Shown: in pieces, positions 1 to 6,930 of the stretch
Numbering within the stretch: position 1 is the stretch's first letter
How the letters are laid out: each line of letters opens with the position of its first letter
NCBI GenBank assembly: GCA_900542115.1
Contig: UQMC01000086.1
Location: 1-8,946, forward strand
Direction: 5' to 3'
Length of the DNA: 8,946 nucleotides
Source of the DNA: an uncultured Oscillibacter sp.
GTDB lineage: Bacteria; Bacillota; Clostridia; Oscillospirales; Oscillospiraceae
Translations under genes and position numbers: made by a program
The notes under the pieces: model-generated
What the model was told of the DNA's origin: nothing
What the model saw: the letters and a program-made list of their open reading frames with translations, nothing else
Databases searched by the model: none

Positions 1-48
1 TCTGGCATCGTAAAATTATTTTTGCTTTTTTGTGCATTTACTCTTGAC

Positions 49-68
49 AAACGGCTATTTTTCCGTTT
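49..68. terminator. Possible weak terminator at the end of the five-gene unit
   Basis: AAACGG (49-54) pairs with CCGTTT (63-68) around an 8-nt loop that contains the lipoprotein stop codon. On the plus strand it is followed by a T run, so it could stop transcription entering from the left. On the minus strand the downstream tail is weaker. The stem is only 6 bp, and the DNA left of position 49 is AT-rich with no gene in the window. Confidence 0.3.
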
Positions 69-777
69 TTTCTTCCGGTAATTCATTGGCTGCCGGTTCT
101 GCCGCAGTCTGCTCCGCCGCCAGCGTCTCCTCATCCGGCTTCAGCAGAAATTCCACAATTCCCACCGGGTCCGTTTCCGGGTAATAATGCACCAGCCACA
201 CGGTCTCCACCGGGACGCCGCGCTCCTGCCGAACCTGCGTGAGTGCCTGCTCCACCTTTTCGCGGCTGTCTGCCTGCCAATAGCTCACGCGGACCACCAA
301 CTCCGCCCGGTCCCCGTCCAGCGCCGCTGTCAGCAGATCATGCAGAGCGCTGGGGCTGGTAGCGTTTACAATGGTCTGCACCTGCTCGGCGCTGCGGCGG
401 TAGCTGATCTGGACGTTCATCTCATAGCAGCTCCGCTGGGGCTGCTCCACAGCGGTGATATACTCCACGGCATAGGCCCCCAGCGGCGTTTCCTGCTGGA
501 CCTCCAGCATGGCCTGATCCATCTGCTCCATGGCAGCCTGATCGTCCTCAAAACCGTATAGGCGCAGCACGGCGCTTTCCGTGTGCTGGCCGATCAAAAT
601 CAGCAGGTCATTGACAATGTCCTGATGATTTTCCGCCCGAAGCGTCCCCGCCGCCTCACTCTCCCAGAGCTTGCTGCTGTGGGGCTCTGAGACGGTATAG
701 GAGCGCTCCAGCAAGGGGGCGCAGCCTGTCAGCAGGCATAGCGCCAGCCCTGCCGCCGCCAACCGTTGACCCTTCAT
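55..777 (-). CDS. Putative lipoprotein with two repeated domains, function unknown
   Basis: The 240-residue product begins with a lipoprotein signal: a short basic N-terminus (Lys2, Arg5), a hydrophobic stretch at 6-16 and the lipobox LTGC with Cys19 as the predicted lipidated residue. It should be anchored on the outer face of the membrane. Residues about 50-128 and 138-213 share the same pattern (D-L-L near the start, a beta strand, a helix rich in Glu/Gln ending in V-x-Q-E or V-R-Q-E, then two strands), suggesting an internal duplication. Residues after about 214 are acidic, Ala/Glu-rich and probably disordered. The ATG follows GGAGGGG by 6 nt, and the start lies 21 nt after the stop of the LUD gene, so it is the last gene of the topoisomerase unit. 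I do not recognise the family beyond a conserved clostridial lipoprotein type. The gene call is firm; the function is unknown. Confidence 0.85.
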   Translation of the reverse strand: MKGQRLAAAGLALCLLTGCAPLLERSYTVSEPHSSKLWESEAAGTLRAENHQDIVNDLLILIGQHTESAVLRLYGFEDDQAAMEQMDQAMLEVQQETPLGAYAVEYITAVEQPQRSCYEMNVQISYRRSAEQVQTIVNATSPSALHDLLTAALDGDRAELVVRVSYWQADSREKVEQALTQVRQERGVPVETVWLVHYYPETDPVGIVEFLLKPDEETLAAEQTAAEPAANELPEEKTEK

Positions 778-798
778 CCGCGTCCCCTCCGTTCGATT

Positions 799-1401
799 TT
801 AATAGCCAAGCGCCTCGTCTACGAGGACCACTTCCATCTCCATGCTGCCAATGGCCTCCCACAGCACCACCAGTCCCCGGCAGATGCGCTCCGGGCTCTT
901 GCAGTCATAGCAGTGGTCAGCCTTGACCGCACAGGGCGTTTTCCGCTTCAGACGCTGGGCGTTCTTCGGCGCGGCAATATTCCGCGCCCGCCAGAGGGCC
1001 TCCTCATACGTGGGAGCCAGCTTGTTCCGGCCCACCACGAACCAGACCTTTTTATGACCGTACAGTGTGGATGCCACGCGGTTGCCGGTACCGTCGATAT
1101 TGATGAGCTCTCCTGTTTCCGCAAGACCGTTTACCGAGGTAATGTAATGCTCCGCTGTCATGGCCGCCTGCCGGGCGTCTGCTCCGTCAACCGTGGGCCG
1201 CCAGTGCCAGTTGACCCGGTCATGCCGCTCCAGCCGCTCATAAAGACCCATCTGCTCCAGTGTCACGGAGCCTCCGAAGCCCACGGAGGTATTGTCAATG
1301 GCGCTGTCCAGATAGTCCGCCGCCTCCGCCGCCGTGGCGAATACACTGACGCGGAAGCCCCGGGCCTCCAAATTCTGTTTTACCCTTGAAAAATCCGTCA
1401 T
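799..1401 (-). CDS. LUD-domain protein (LutC/YkgG-like, 'lactate utilization protein')
   Basis: The 200-residue protein belongs to the LUD (DUF162) family. Diagnostic stretches are VGFGGSVTLEQMGL at 40-53 and SVNGLAETGELINIDGTGNR at 89-108. The C-terminus carries four cysteines, Cys157, Cys164, Cys167 and Cys174, in a Cys-x6-Cys-x2-Cys-x6-Cys arrangement that looks like a metal or Fe-S site. In the LutABC system LUD proteins work with iron-sulfur oxidoreductases in lactate oxidation, but no lutA or lutB is beside this gene. This solitary form is common in Clostridia and its role is not established, so the lactate label should not be taken as function. I chose the ATG at 1401: it has a GGAG 8 nt upstream that overlaps the stop of the preceding membrane-protein gene. 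The longer open frame would run back into that gene. Confidence 0.9.
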   Translation of the reverse strand: MTDFSRVKQNLEARGFRVSVFATAAEAADYLDSAIDNTSVGFGGSVTLEQMGLYERLERHDRVNWHWRPTVDGADARQAAMTAEHYITSVNGLAETGELINIDGTGNRVASTLYGHKKVWFVVGRNKLAPTYEEALWRARNIAAPKNAQRLKRKTPCAVKADHCYDCKSPERICRGLVVLWEAIGSMEMEVVLVDEALGY

Positions 1402-1414
1402 AGCCCCTTCTCCT

Positions 1415-2269
1415 TTACAGCTCTTCCTTCTGATATTCCCGGAAGCCCTCGCCCAAGACCTCATGGGCGTCGCAGACGATCAAAAACGCGCCGGGGTCAA
1501 TGGCATGGACGCGCCGCTTGATCTCCACGATCTCCCGCTGACGAAACGCCACCAGCAAAACGTGCTTTTCCGCGCCGGTGTAGGCCCCGGCGGCATTGAG
1601 AATGGTCACACCCCGGTCATAGGTCAAAATAGCGTCTGCCACCGCCTTCCAGTCATCGGAAATGATGTACGCCACCTTAGAGGCGTTCATGCCGTAGAGC
1701 ACCGTGTCGATGACCCGGCCGGAGATATACAGGGCCACCGCGCCGTACAGCGCCGTTTCCACCCGGCCGAAAGCAATGGCTGTCAGCAGCAGGACCACGC
1801 TGTCCGGCACAAGGACCAGCTTTCCCATCGGCAGCCACGGGAACTTCAGCTTCAGCAGCCGGGCCACGATGTCCGTGCCGCCGGTGGTGGCCCCCTGTGA
1901 GAATACAATGCCAAGGCCCGTTCCCATCATGGCGCCGCCGCAGACTGCGGCCAGCATGGAATCCATGGGCGGAAAGGTATAAAACAGGGCAATTCCATCC
2001 ATGGCAAGAGAGCTGACCGCCATGGCAAACAGTGAGGAGGACAGCAGATGGAAGCCGATGAACCGCCAGCCCGCCAGAAACAGCGGGATATTCAGCAGAA
2101 TTGTCAAAATACCCACCGGCAGCACCGGCAGCAGGACATTGATGGCCTGCGCCAGACCTGTGATGCCACCCATGCCTACGGCATTTGCCGCAAAGAACCA
2201 GTCAAAGGCCAGCGCGAAAATCACCGCCCCCAGCGCTATGATGGCATAGCTTTTCAGTTGCTTTTTCAA
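1415..2269 (-). CDS. YitT family membrane protein (DUF161 + DUF2179)
   Basis: From the proposed start the product is 284 residues, normal for the YitT family. Residues about 6-195 hold five or six hydrophobic segments with the family-typical turns GMGGITGLAQ (32-41), GATTGGTDIVARLL (126-139) and GRVIDTVLYG (184-193). Residues about 198-275 form the soluble DUF2179 domain, including TYDRGVTILNAAGAYTG (216-232) and an IDPGAFLIVCDAHEVLGEGF end. The biochemical role of the family is unknown; transport or signalling at the membrane is a guess. No ATG lies at the natural N-terminus. A TTG at 2269 sits 6 nt after GGGGGAG and is the best start. A GTG at 2341 in the same frame would add 24 polar residues with no good ribosome site. 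The stop is 13 nt before the LUD gene start, pointing to coupled translation. Confidence 0.9.
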   Translation of the reverse strand: MKKQLKSYAIIALGAVIFALAFDWFFAANAVGMGGITGLAQAINVLLPVLPVGILTILLNIPLFLAGWRFIGFHLLSSSLFAMAVSSLAMDGIALFYTFPPMDSMLAAVCGGAMMGTGLGIVFSQGATTGGTDIVARLLKLKFPWLPMGKLVLVPDSVVLLLTAIAFGRVETALYGAVALYISGRVIDTVLYGMNASKVAYIISDDWKAVADAILTYDRGVTILNAAGAYTGAEKHVLLVAFRQREIVEIKRRVHAIDPGAFLIVCDAHEVLGEGFREYQKEEL

Positions 2270-2282
2270 AAGCTTCTCCCCC
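2267..2282 (-). promoter_or_regulatory. Ribosome binding site deciding a TTG start for the yitT-like gene
   Basis: On the minus strand GGGGGAG is followed after 6 nt by TTG and then Lys-Lys codons, placing the start immediately before the first membrane segment. No other start codon in this frame has a comparable ribosome site. Confidence 0.7.
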
Positions 2283-2346
2283 TCATTGTCTGTTTGTCTT
2301 TTATGCCGCAGAGGCGTCCGACTACCATGCGGAAGGTACACGCTCT

Positions 2347-4593
2347 TTACAGCAGACTGATCTGCTGGTCCTCGGAGTCCTCCTCTTTTACTAAGGCCCC
2401 GGCGGCGGGAATCGCCCGCACCCGGTAACGGGTCCGGTTGGTAATGGCGGTCTCATCGGAGAGCCGCACCGACTCCAGATGGTATTTCGGCTTCAGCGTC
2501 ATCACCGCCACGCCCTGTGCGGAACGGGTGGTCTTCGGCGCCAGCAGCGCCGTGTGGAAAATCAGGCAGCGGGGCTCGTTGGAATAGACCGCCAGCTCGC
2601 AGTCCTCGTCCAGCCGGCGGATACAGGCCAGCGGGGCTTTATCGGAGTACGCGCCGGTGAGCTTGCGGCGGTTAGAGGTGGTCTGATACGCCTTCAGCTC
2701 CACCCGGGCCGCCTTGCCGTTTTCAAAGAAGAACAGCAGGCTCCCGGCATAGTCCGCCCCCGGCAGCACCATGAAAATTACGCTTTCCCCGGCGTCCATC
2801 TTCAGCTTTGTGGGCAGATAATCGCCAAGGACACTGGCTTTGGCATCATCGAACTCGCCAAGGCGGGTCTTATAGACCTGACATTTATCCGTAAAGAACA
2901 TGGCCTCGGCATTGGAGGTGGTCTCAAAGCCCTGGCGGAGGGCATCGCCCTCCTTATACTTCTGCTCGCTGCTCATCCGCAGAGAGGCAGGTGTGATCTT
3001 CTTAAAATACCCTTCCCGGGACAGGAACACAGATACAGGATATTCCTCCTTCTGCTCCGCCTCCGGGGTATACTGCGTAATTTCGTGGGGATAGACAATG
3101 GTGGTACGGCGGGGCTCGCCGTACTTTTCCGCAGCGGCGTTCAACTCCTCCACAATGACCTTCTTTACCCGCTGGGGGCTGTTCAGAAGGTCCTCCAGAT
3201 CCTCGATCTCGTCCCGCAGGGCGTCGGTCTCCCGGGTGCGCTTGAGGATATATTCCTTGTTGATGTTCCGCAGCTTGATCTCCGCCACGTATTCCGCTTG
3301 AATCTGGTCAATGCCGAAGCCGATCATCAAATTGGGGATGACCTCGGCCTCCTCCTCCGTCTCCCGGATAATTTTGATGGCCTTGTCGATGTCCAGCAGA
3401 ATGCGCTTGAGGCCCTTGAGCAGATGCAGCTTGTCCTTCTTCTTGCCGAGGACAAAGTAGACCCGGCGCTTCACGCTCTCCGTGCGCCACGCGGTCCATT
3501 CCTCCAAAATCTGCCGGACACCCAGCACCTTGGGGCTGCCGCCGATGAGCACGTTGAAATTGCAGGCAAAGGCGTCCTCCAGCGGCGTAAGCCGGTAGAG
3601 CTTAGCCATGAGCTTATCCGGGTCCGTGCCCCGCTTGAGGTCGATGGCCAGCTTCAATCCGGACAGGTCCGTCTCATCCCGCATATCGGCGATCTCCTTG
3701 GCCTTGCCCGCCTTGATGAGCTCCGCCACCTTGTCCAAAATCGCCTCTACCGTGGTGGAATAGGGAATCTCATAAATTTCAATAAGGTTTTCATCCTTGA
3801 CATAGCGGTACTTGGCCCGCACCCGGACGCTGCCCCGGCCGGTATTGTAAATATCCCGAAGGGCGCTGCTGTCCGCGATCAGCTCGCCGCCGGTGGGAAA
3901 ATCCGGGGCCAGCAGCGTTTCCGTCAGGTCGCAGTCCGGGTTTTTCAGGTAGGCCACCGTAGTATCGCAGACCTCTTTCAGGTTGAAACCGCAGAACTGG
4001 GAGGCCATGCCAACGGCAATGCCGCTGTTGGCAGATACCAGAATATTGGGGAAGGTGGTGGGCAGCAGCGCCGGTTCCTTCATGGTGTTGTCATAGTTAT
4101 CCACGAAGTCCACGGTATCGCTGTCGATGTCCTTGAAGATCTCCCCGCAGATGGCGGAGAGCTTCGCCTCCGTGTACCGGGGAGCAGCCCATGACATATC
4201 CCGGGAGTAGGACTTGCCGAAGTTGCCCTTGGAGTCCACAAAGGGGGTCAGCAGTGCGCCGTAGCCCTTGGACAAGCGCACCATGGTATCGTAAATGGCG
4301 GCGTCGCCGTGGGGGTTCAGGCGCATGGTCTGACCCACGATGTTGGCGGACTTCGTCCGTGCTCCGGTCAGCAAGCCCATTTTGTACATGGTGTAGAGCA
4401 GCTTGCGGTGAGAGGGCTTGAAGCCGTCGATTTCCGGGATGGCCCGGGAGACAATGACGCTCATGGCATAGGGCATATAGTTGGTCTCCAGCGTGTCGGT
4501 GATGGGCTGCTCCACCACCGCCGCATGAAGGCCCATGACGTTGGGGTTATTAACTGGGTGCCGGGCTTCCTCCGGCTGCTTCTTTTTCGGCAT
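2347..4593 (-). CDS. parC: Type IIA DNA topoisomerase subunit A (ParC/GyrA family)
   Basis: This 748-residue protein is the breakage-reunion subunit, which forms the covalent link to DNA during strand passage. The active site is AAPRYTEAKL with Tyr140 as the nucleophile and Arg139 beside it; the family hallmarks NPHGDAAIYDTMVRL (93-107), GNFG (123-126), SGIAVGMAS (190-198) and DFPTGG (231-236) are present. The coiled-coil/gate region spans about 370-500, and a beta-pinwheel-like C-terminal domain spans about 515-730. I see no GyrA-box (QRRGGKG-type) motif, which argues for a topoisomerase-IV-like enzyme rather than a supercoiling gyrase. Differences from E. coli GyrA: Ala98 replaces Ser83, Asn93 replaces His78, Phe181 replaces Ile174, and the loop before the active Tyr is about 2 residues longer. 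The start has AAGGAA upstream and is 41 nt after the B-subunit stop, the usual paired arrangement. The family is certain; parC rather than gyrA is inference from the missing box. Confidence 0.93.
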   Translation of the reverse strand: MPKKKQPEEARHPVNNPNVMGLHAAVVEQPITDTLETNYMPYAMSVIVSRAIPEIDGFKPSHRKLLYTMYKMGLLTGARTKSANIVGQTMRLNPHGDAAIYDTMVRLSKGYGALLTPFVDSKGNFGKSYSRDMSWAAPRYTEAKLSAICGEIFKDIDSDTVDFVDNYDNTMKEPALLPTTFPNILVSANSGIAVGMASQFCGFNLKEVCDTTVAYLKNPDCDLTETLLAPDFPTGGELIADSSALRDIYNTGRGSVRVRAKYRYVKDENLIEIYEIPYSTTVEAILDKVAELIKAGKAKEIADMRDETDLSGLKLAIDLKRGTDPDKLMAKLYRLTPLEDAFACNFNVLIGGSPKVLGVRQILEEWTAWRTESVKRRVYFVLGKKKDKLHLLKGLKRILLDIDKAIKIIRETEEEAEVIPNLMIGFGIDQIQAEYVAEIKLRNINKEYILKRTRETDALRDEIEDLEDLLNSPQRVKKVIVEELNAAAEKYGEPRRTTIVYPHEITQYTPEAEQKEEYPVSVFLSREGYFKKITPASLRMSSEQKYKEGDALRQGFETTSNAEAMFFTDKCQVYKTRLGEFDDAKASVLGDYLPTKLKMDAGESVIFMVLPGADYAGSLLFFFENGKAARVELKAYQTTSNRRKLTGAYSDKAPLACIRRLDEDCELAVYSNEPRCLIFHTALLAPKTTRSAQGVAVMTLKPKYHLESVRLSDETAITNRTRYRVRAIPAAGALVKEEDSEDQQISLL

Positions 4594-4634
4594 AGTAAAA
4601 ATTCCTTATTCTATCAGTGGGGTTTCATCGGAAA

Positions 4635-6629
4635 TCACGAAATATCCGCCAAATCCAAAAACCTTGCTCCGTTTTCCGCGATATGGTCCTTCCGGCCCTG
4701 CAGGTTGTCCCCCAGCAGAAGGTCAAATACTTCGGACGTCCGGGCGGCGTCCTCCGGCATGACCCGGATCAACCGTCGGGTCTCGGGGTTCATGGTAGTG
4801 AGCCACATCATGTCGGGGTCATTTTCGCCAAGGCCCTTGGAGCGGTCGATTTTGTACTTCTTTCCCTCCAGCGACTTTACGATCTCCGCCTTCTCCTTAT
4901 CGGAGTAGGCAAACCACGTTTTATCGCCGCAGTTGATCTCAAAAAGCGGCGTTTCCGCAATATACACATAGCCCTTTTCAATAAGGCTGGGCGTCAGGCG
5001 GTAAAGCATGGTCAAAATCAGCGTGCGAATCTGGAAGCCGTCCACATCGCCATCGGTGCAGATGACCACCTTGCTCCAGCGGAGGTTGGCAAGGTCAAAG
5101 GCGGCCAGGTCCTTTACGTGCTTATTCTGAATTTCCACACCGCAGCCCAGCACACGGATGAGGTCGGTAATGATCTCGCTTTTGAAAATGCGTGCGTAAT
5201 CCGCCTTCAGGCAGTTCAAAATTTTGCCCCGGACGGGCATGATGCCCTGATACTCCGCATCCCGGCTGAGCTTAACACTGCCCAAGGCGGAGTCGCCCTC
5301 CACGATATAAATTTCCCGCTTCTCTACATTCTTGGACCGGCAGTCCACAAATTTCTGGACCCGGTTGGAAATGTCGATATTCCCGGAGAGCTTCTTTTTG
5401 ATGTTCAGGCGTTGCTTTTCCGCGCTTTCCCGGCTGCGCTTGTTTACAAGGACCTGTTCGGCGATCTTCTCGGCGTCGAAGTGGTTCTCGATGAAGTAAA
5501 TCTCCAGATTTGTCCGCAGGAACTCCGTCATGGCCTCCTGTACAAATTTATTGGTGATGGATTTTTTTGTCTGGTTCTCGTAGCTGGTCTGGGTGGAGAA
5601 GTTGTTGGAGACGAAGATCAGGCAGTCCTCAATATCCTGCCATGTGATCTTGCTCTCATTCTTCTGGTACTTGTTCTGGTCCCGCAGGTACTTATCTACT
5701 GCGGAGACAAAGGCGCTTTTCGTGGCCTTTTCCGGCGCGCCGCCGTGCTCCAGCCACGAGGAGTTATGGTAGTGCTCAATGACCTGCACCCGGTTGGAAA
5801 AGCAGCAGGCGGCAGAGAGCTTCACCTTGTACTCCGGCTTGTCCGCCCGATCCCGGCCCCGCTTTTCCGCCTGCCAGAATACCGGGGACGTCAGGGCTCC
5901 CTCCCCGGCCAGCTCCGCCACATAGTCCTGGATGCCGTGCTCGTAAACGAAATCCTCCTCAGGCAGAGAGCCGTCCTCCTGCTGATCCCGGAACTTGAAG
6001 GTAATCCCCTCATTCACCACTGCTTGACGGCGCAGTATATCCGTGAAATATTCCGCCGGGATGGCAATGTCGGTAAACACATCCAGATCCGGCAGCCAGC
6101 GGGTGCGGGTGCCGGTCCTTTTCGCCTGCGATTTCGGCAGCGGCGTTTTTTCCAGTCCGCCCACGATTTCGCCCCGCTCAAAGTGGAGCTTATACTCAAA
6201 GCCGTCCCGCCAGACGGTGACGTCCATGTAGCGGGAGGCGTACTGGGTGGCGCAGGCGCCCAGACCGTTGAGGCCCAGAGAGTATTCATAGTTGTCGCCG
6301 GTGAGATTATCATACTTGCCGCCGGCGTACAGCTCGCAGTACACCAGCTCCCAGTTGTAGCGCTGTTCCTTTTCGTTCCAGTCCACAGGGCAGCCGCGGC
6401 CCATATCCTCCACCTGAATAGAGCGGTCATTGTACCGCGTCACAGTGATGACCCGGCCGTGGCCCTCCCGGGCCTCGTCAATGGAGTTGGAGAGAATTTC
6501 AAATACCGCGTGCTCACAGCCATCCAGACCGTCGGAGCCAAAAATAACGCCGGGACGCTTGCGTACCCGGTCCGCGCCCTTCAGGGACGAAATGCTGTCA
6601 TTACCGTAATCCTGCTTTTTTGTTGCCAT
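4635..6629 (-). CDS. parE: Type IIA DNA topoisomerase subunit B (ParE/GyrB family)
   Basis: The 664-residue protein is the ATPase/TOPRIM partner of the subunit A encoded just downstream. GHKL ATPase features are EILSNSIDEA (Glu44, Asn48, Asp51), VEDMGRGCPV (73-82, Asp75), YAGGKYDN (101-108) and LGLNGLG (118-124). The transducer domain holds QTK (353-355), the phosphate-sensing lysine motif. The TOPRIM domain has YIVEGDSALGS (441-451, Glu444) and TDGDVDG (525-531; Asp526, Asp528, Asp530 binding Mg2+), then KGLGE (598-602) and a normal GyrB-type C-terminus. The length matches the short ParE/Gram-positive GyrB form, without the E. coli GyrB insert. The core is diverged: GGLHGVG reads LGLNGLG, EGDSAGGS reads EGDSALGS, and the E. 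coli Lys103 position is Glu. The ATG follows GGAGG by only 4 nt and is the first gene after the promoter at 6667-6695. The family is certain; the subtype is inferred from its partner. Confidence 0.94.
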   Translation of the reverse strand: MATKKQDYGNDSISSLKGADRVRKRPGVIFGSDGLDGCEHAVFEILSNSIDEAREGHGRVITVTRYNDRSIQVEDMGRGCPVDWNEKEQRYNWELVYCELYAGGKYDNLTGDNYEYSLGLNGLGACATQYASRYMDVTVWRDGFEYKLHFERGEIVGGLEKTPLPKSQAKRTGTRTRWLPDLDVFTDIAIPAEYFTDILRRQAVVNEGITFKFRDQQEDGSLPEEDFVYEHGIQDYVAELAGEGALTSPVFWQAEKRGRDRADKPEYKVKLSAACCFSNRVQVIEHYHNSSWLEHGGAPEKATKSAFVSAVDKYLRDQNKYQKNESKITWQDIEDCLIFVSNNFSTQTSYENQTKKSITNKFVQEAMTEFLRTNLEIYFIENHFDAEKIAEQVLVNKRSRESAEKQRLNIKKKLSGNIDISNRVQKFVDCRSKNVEKREIYIVEGDSALGSVKLSRDAEYQGIMPVRGKILNCLKADYARIFKSEIITDLIRVLGCGVEIQNKHVKDLAAFDLANLRWSKVVICTDGDVDGFQIRTLILTMLYRLTPSLIEKGYVYIAETPLFEINCGDKTWFAYSDKEKAEIVKSLEGKKYKIDRSKGLGENDPDMMWLTTMNPETRRLIRVMPEDAARTSEVFDLLLGDNLQGRKDHIAENGARFLDLADIS

Positions 6630-6633
6630 AGTT

Positions 6634-6638
6634 CCTCC
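6634..6638 (-). promoter_or_regulatory. Ribosome binding site of the topoisomerase B gene
   Basis: GGAGG on the minus strand lies 4 nt before the ATG at 6629, closer than at the other genes here (6-8 nt). An ATG in another frame overlaps it just upstream but has no useful open frame. Confidence 0.6.
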
Positions 6639-6666
6639 ATGGGGCTGAAATTTTCAATATGTTGGC

Positions 6667-6695
6667 ATTGTAACACGATTCCGCTGCAAATTCAA
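6667..6695 (-). promoter_or_regulatory. Sigma-A-type promoter of the topoisomerase unit
   Basis: On the minus strand, TTGAAT (6690-6695) and TACAAT (6667-6672) are separated by 17 bp, giving 4/6 and 5/6 matches to the housekeeping consensus. The predicted transcript start near 6660 leaves a leader of about 31 nt, too short for a riboswitch. It is the only well-spaced promoter I find before the B-subunit gene. Confidence 0.65.
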
Positions 6696-6711
6696 GGGTT
6701 CCCCCCTCCTG

Positions 6712-6738
6712 CGGCTCTTTTTGACGGAAAGAGGGCCG
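6712..6738. other. Imperfect hairpin upstream of the topoisomerase promoter
   Basis: CTCTTT (6715-6720) pairs with AAAGAG (6728-6733) over a 7-nt loop; CGG (6712-6714) and CCG (6736-6738) extend the stem past a two-base bulge. There is no convincing T tract on either side, so a terminator is doubtful. It could be a regulatory site just upstream of the -35 box, or chance. Confidence 0.3.
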
Positions 6739-6760
6739 TTTCGCCCGGAAATGTTGTTGC

Positions 6761-6770
6761 GTAATATTAC
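6761..6770. repeat. Perfect 10-bp palindrome in the topoisomerase control region
   Basis: GTAATATTAC reads the same on both strands and lies about 65 bp upstream of the -35 box. A dimeric transcription factor could bind such a site, but no family is recognisable from it. Confidence 0.4.
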
Positions 6771-6813
6771 CTGCCCCGCTCTCTCCACAGGTGTTTTCAC
6801 CGCCATTGCAGAG

Positions 6814-6843
6814 TTTTTCACATTTTCCACACGGTTTTCCACA
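6814..6843 (+). promoter_or_regulatory. Tandem cluster of three DnaA-box-like 9-mers
   Basis: TTTTTCACA (6814-6822), TTTTCCACA (6823-6831) and TTTTCCACA (6835-6843) lie in the same orientation with starts 9 and 12 bp apart. The last two differ from the classical DnaA box TTATCCACA at one position and the first at two. Weaker relatives are CTCTCCACA (6781-6789) and TTATACAAG (6894-6902). The cluster is about 120-150 bp upstream of the -35 of the topoisomerase unit. DnaA binding is inference; another factor with a T4-C-CACA-like site is possible. Confidence 0.45.
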
Positions 6844-6905
6844 TCATTATGTCACCCTGACAAGTCGCAAAAAGTTCACAATTTCACATAGGCTTATACA
6901 AGGAA

Positions 6906-6930
6906 GCAGCCCCGGTCATACCGGGGCTGC
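6906..6930 (-). terminator. Intrinsic terminator of the phosphorylase-channel unit
   Basis: GCAGCCCCGG (6921-6930 read on the minus strand) pairs perfectly with CCGGGGCTGC (6906-6915) around a 5-nt loop, making a 10-bp GC-rich stem. On the minus strand it is followed by TTCCTTGTAT, an imperfect T-rich tract. There is no T tract on the plus strand. It lies 13 nt after the stop of the acetyltransferase remnant. Confidence 0.65.

Noticed and set aside
44..49. TTGACA, a perfect -35 box on the plus strand
   Set aside because: No -10 hexamer lies 16-18 bp downstream and there is no plus-strand gene to serve.
766..1389. Plus-strand open frame opposite the LUD gene
   Set aside because: Shadow of a well-supported minus-strand gene; no ribosome site or family signature.
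2479..4194. Long plus-strand open frame opposite the topoisomerase A gene
   Set aside because: It is a mirror of the ParC/GyrA reading frame with biased composition (Leu, Gly, Arg, His rich) and no domain or start signal.
2347..6629. Calling the pair DNA gyrase (gyrA/gyrB)
   Set aside because: No GyrA-box is visible in the C-terminal domain and the core residues are diverged, so a topoisomerase-IV-like role fits better, although family alignment alone cannot exclude gyrase.
6630..6660. Riboswitch or attenuator in the leader of the topoisomerase unit
   Set aside because: The predicted leader is only about 31 nt, too short for an aptamer, and no terminator lies in it.
4617..6764. Long plus-strand open frame opposite the topoisomerase B gene
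   Set aside because: It is antisense to a gene with all catalytic motifs intact, has no ribosome site and no recognisable protein; such frames arise in GC-rich coding DNA.
6762..6770. TAATATTAC, identical to the geminivirus replication-origin nonanucleotide
   Set aside because: It lacks the flanking stem-loop and any Rep gene in a bacterial chromosomal setting; a 9-base AT-rich match is chance.
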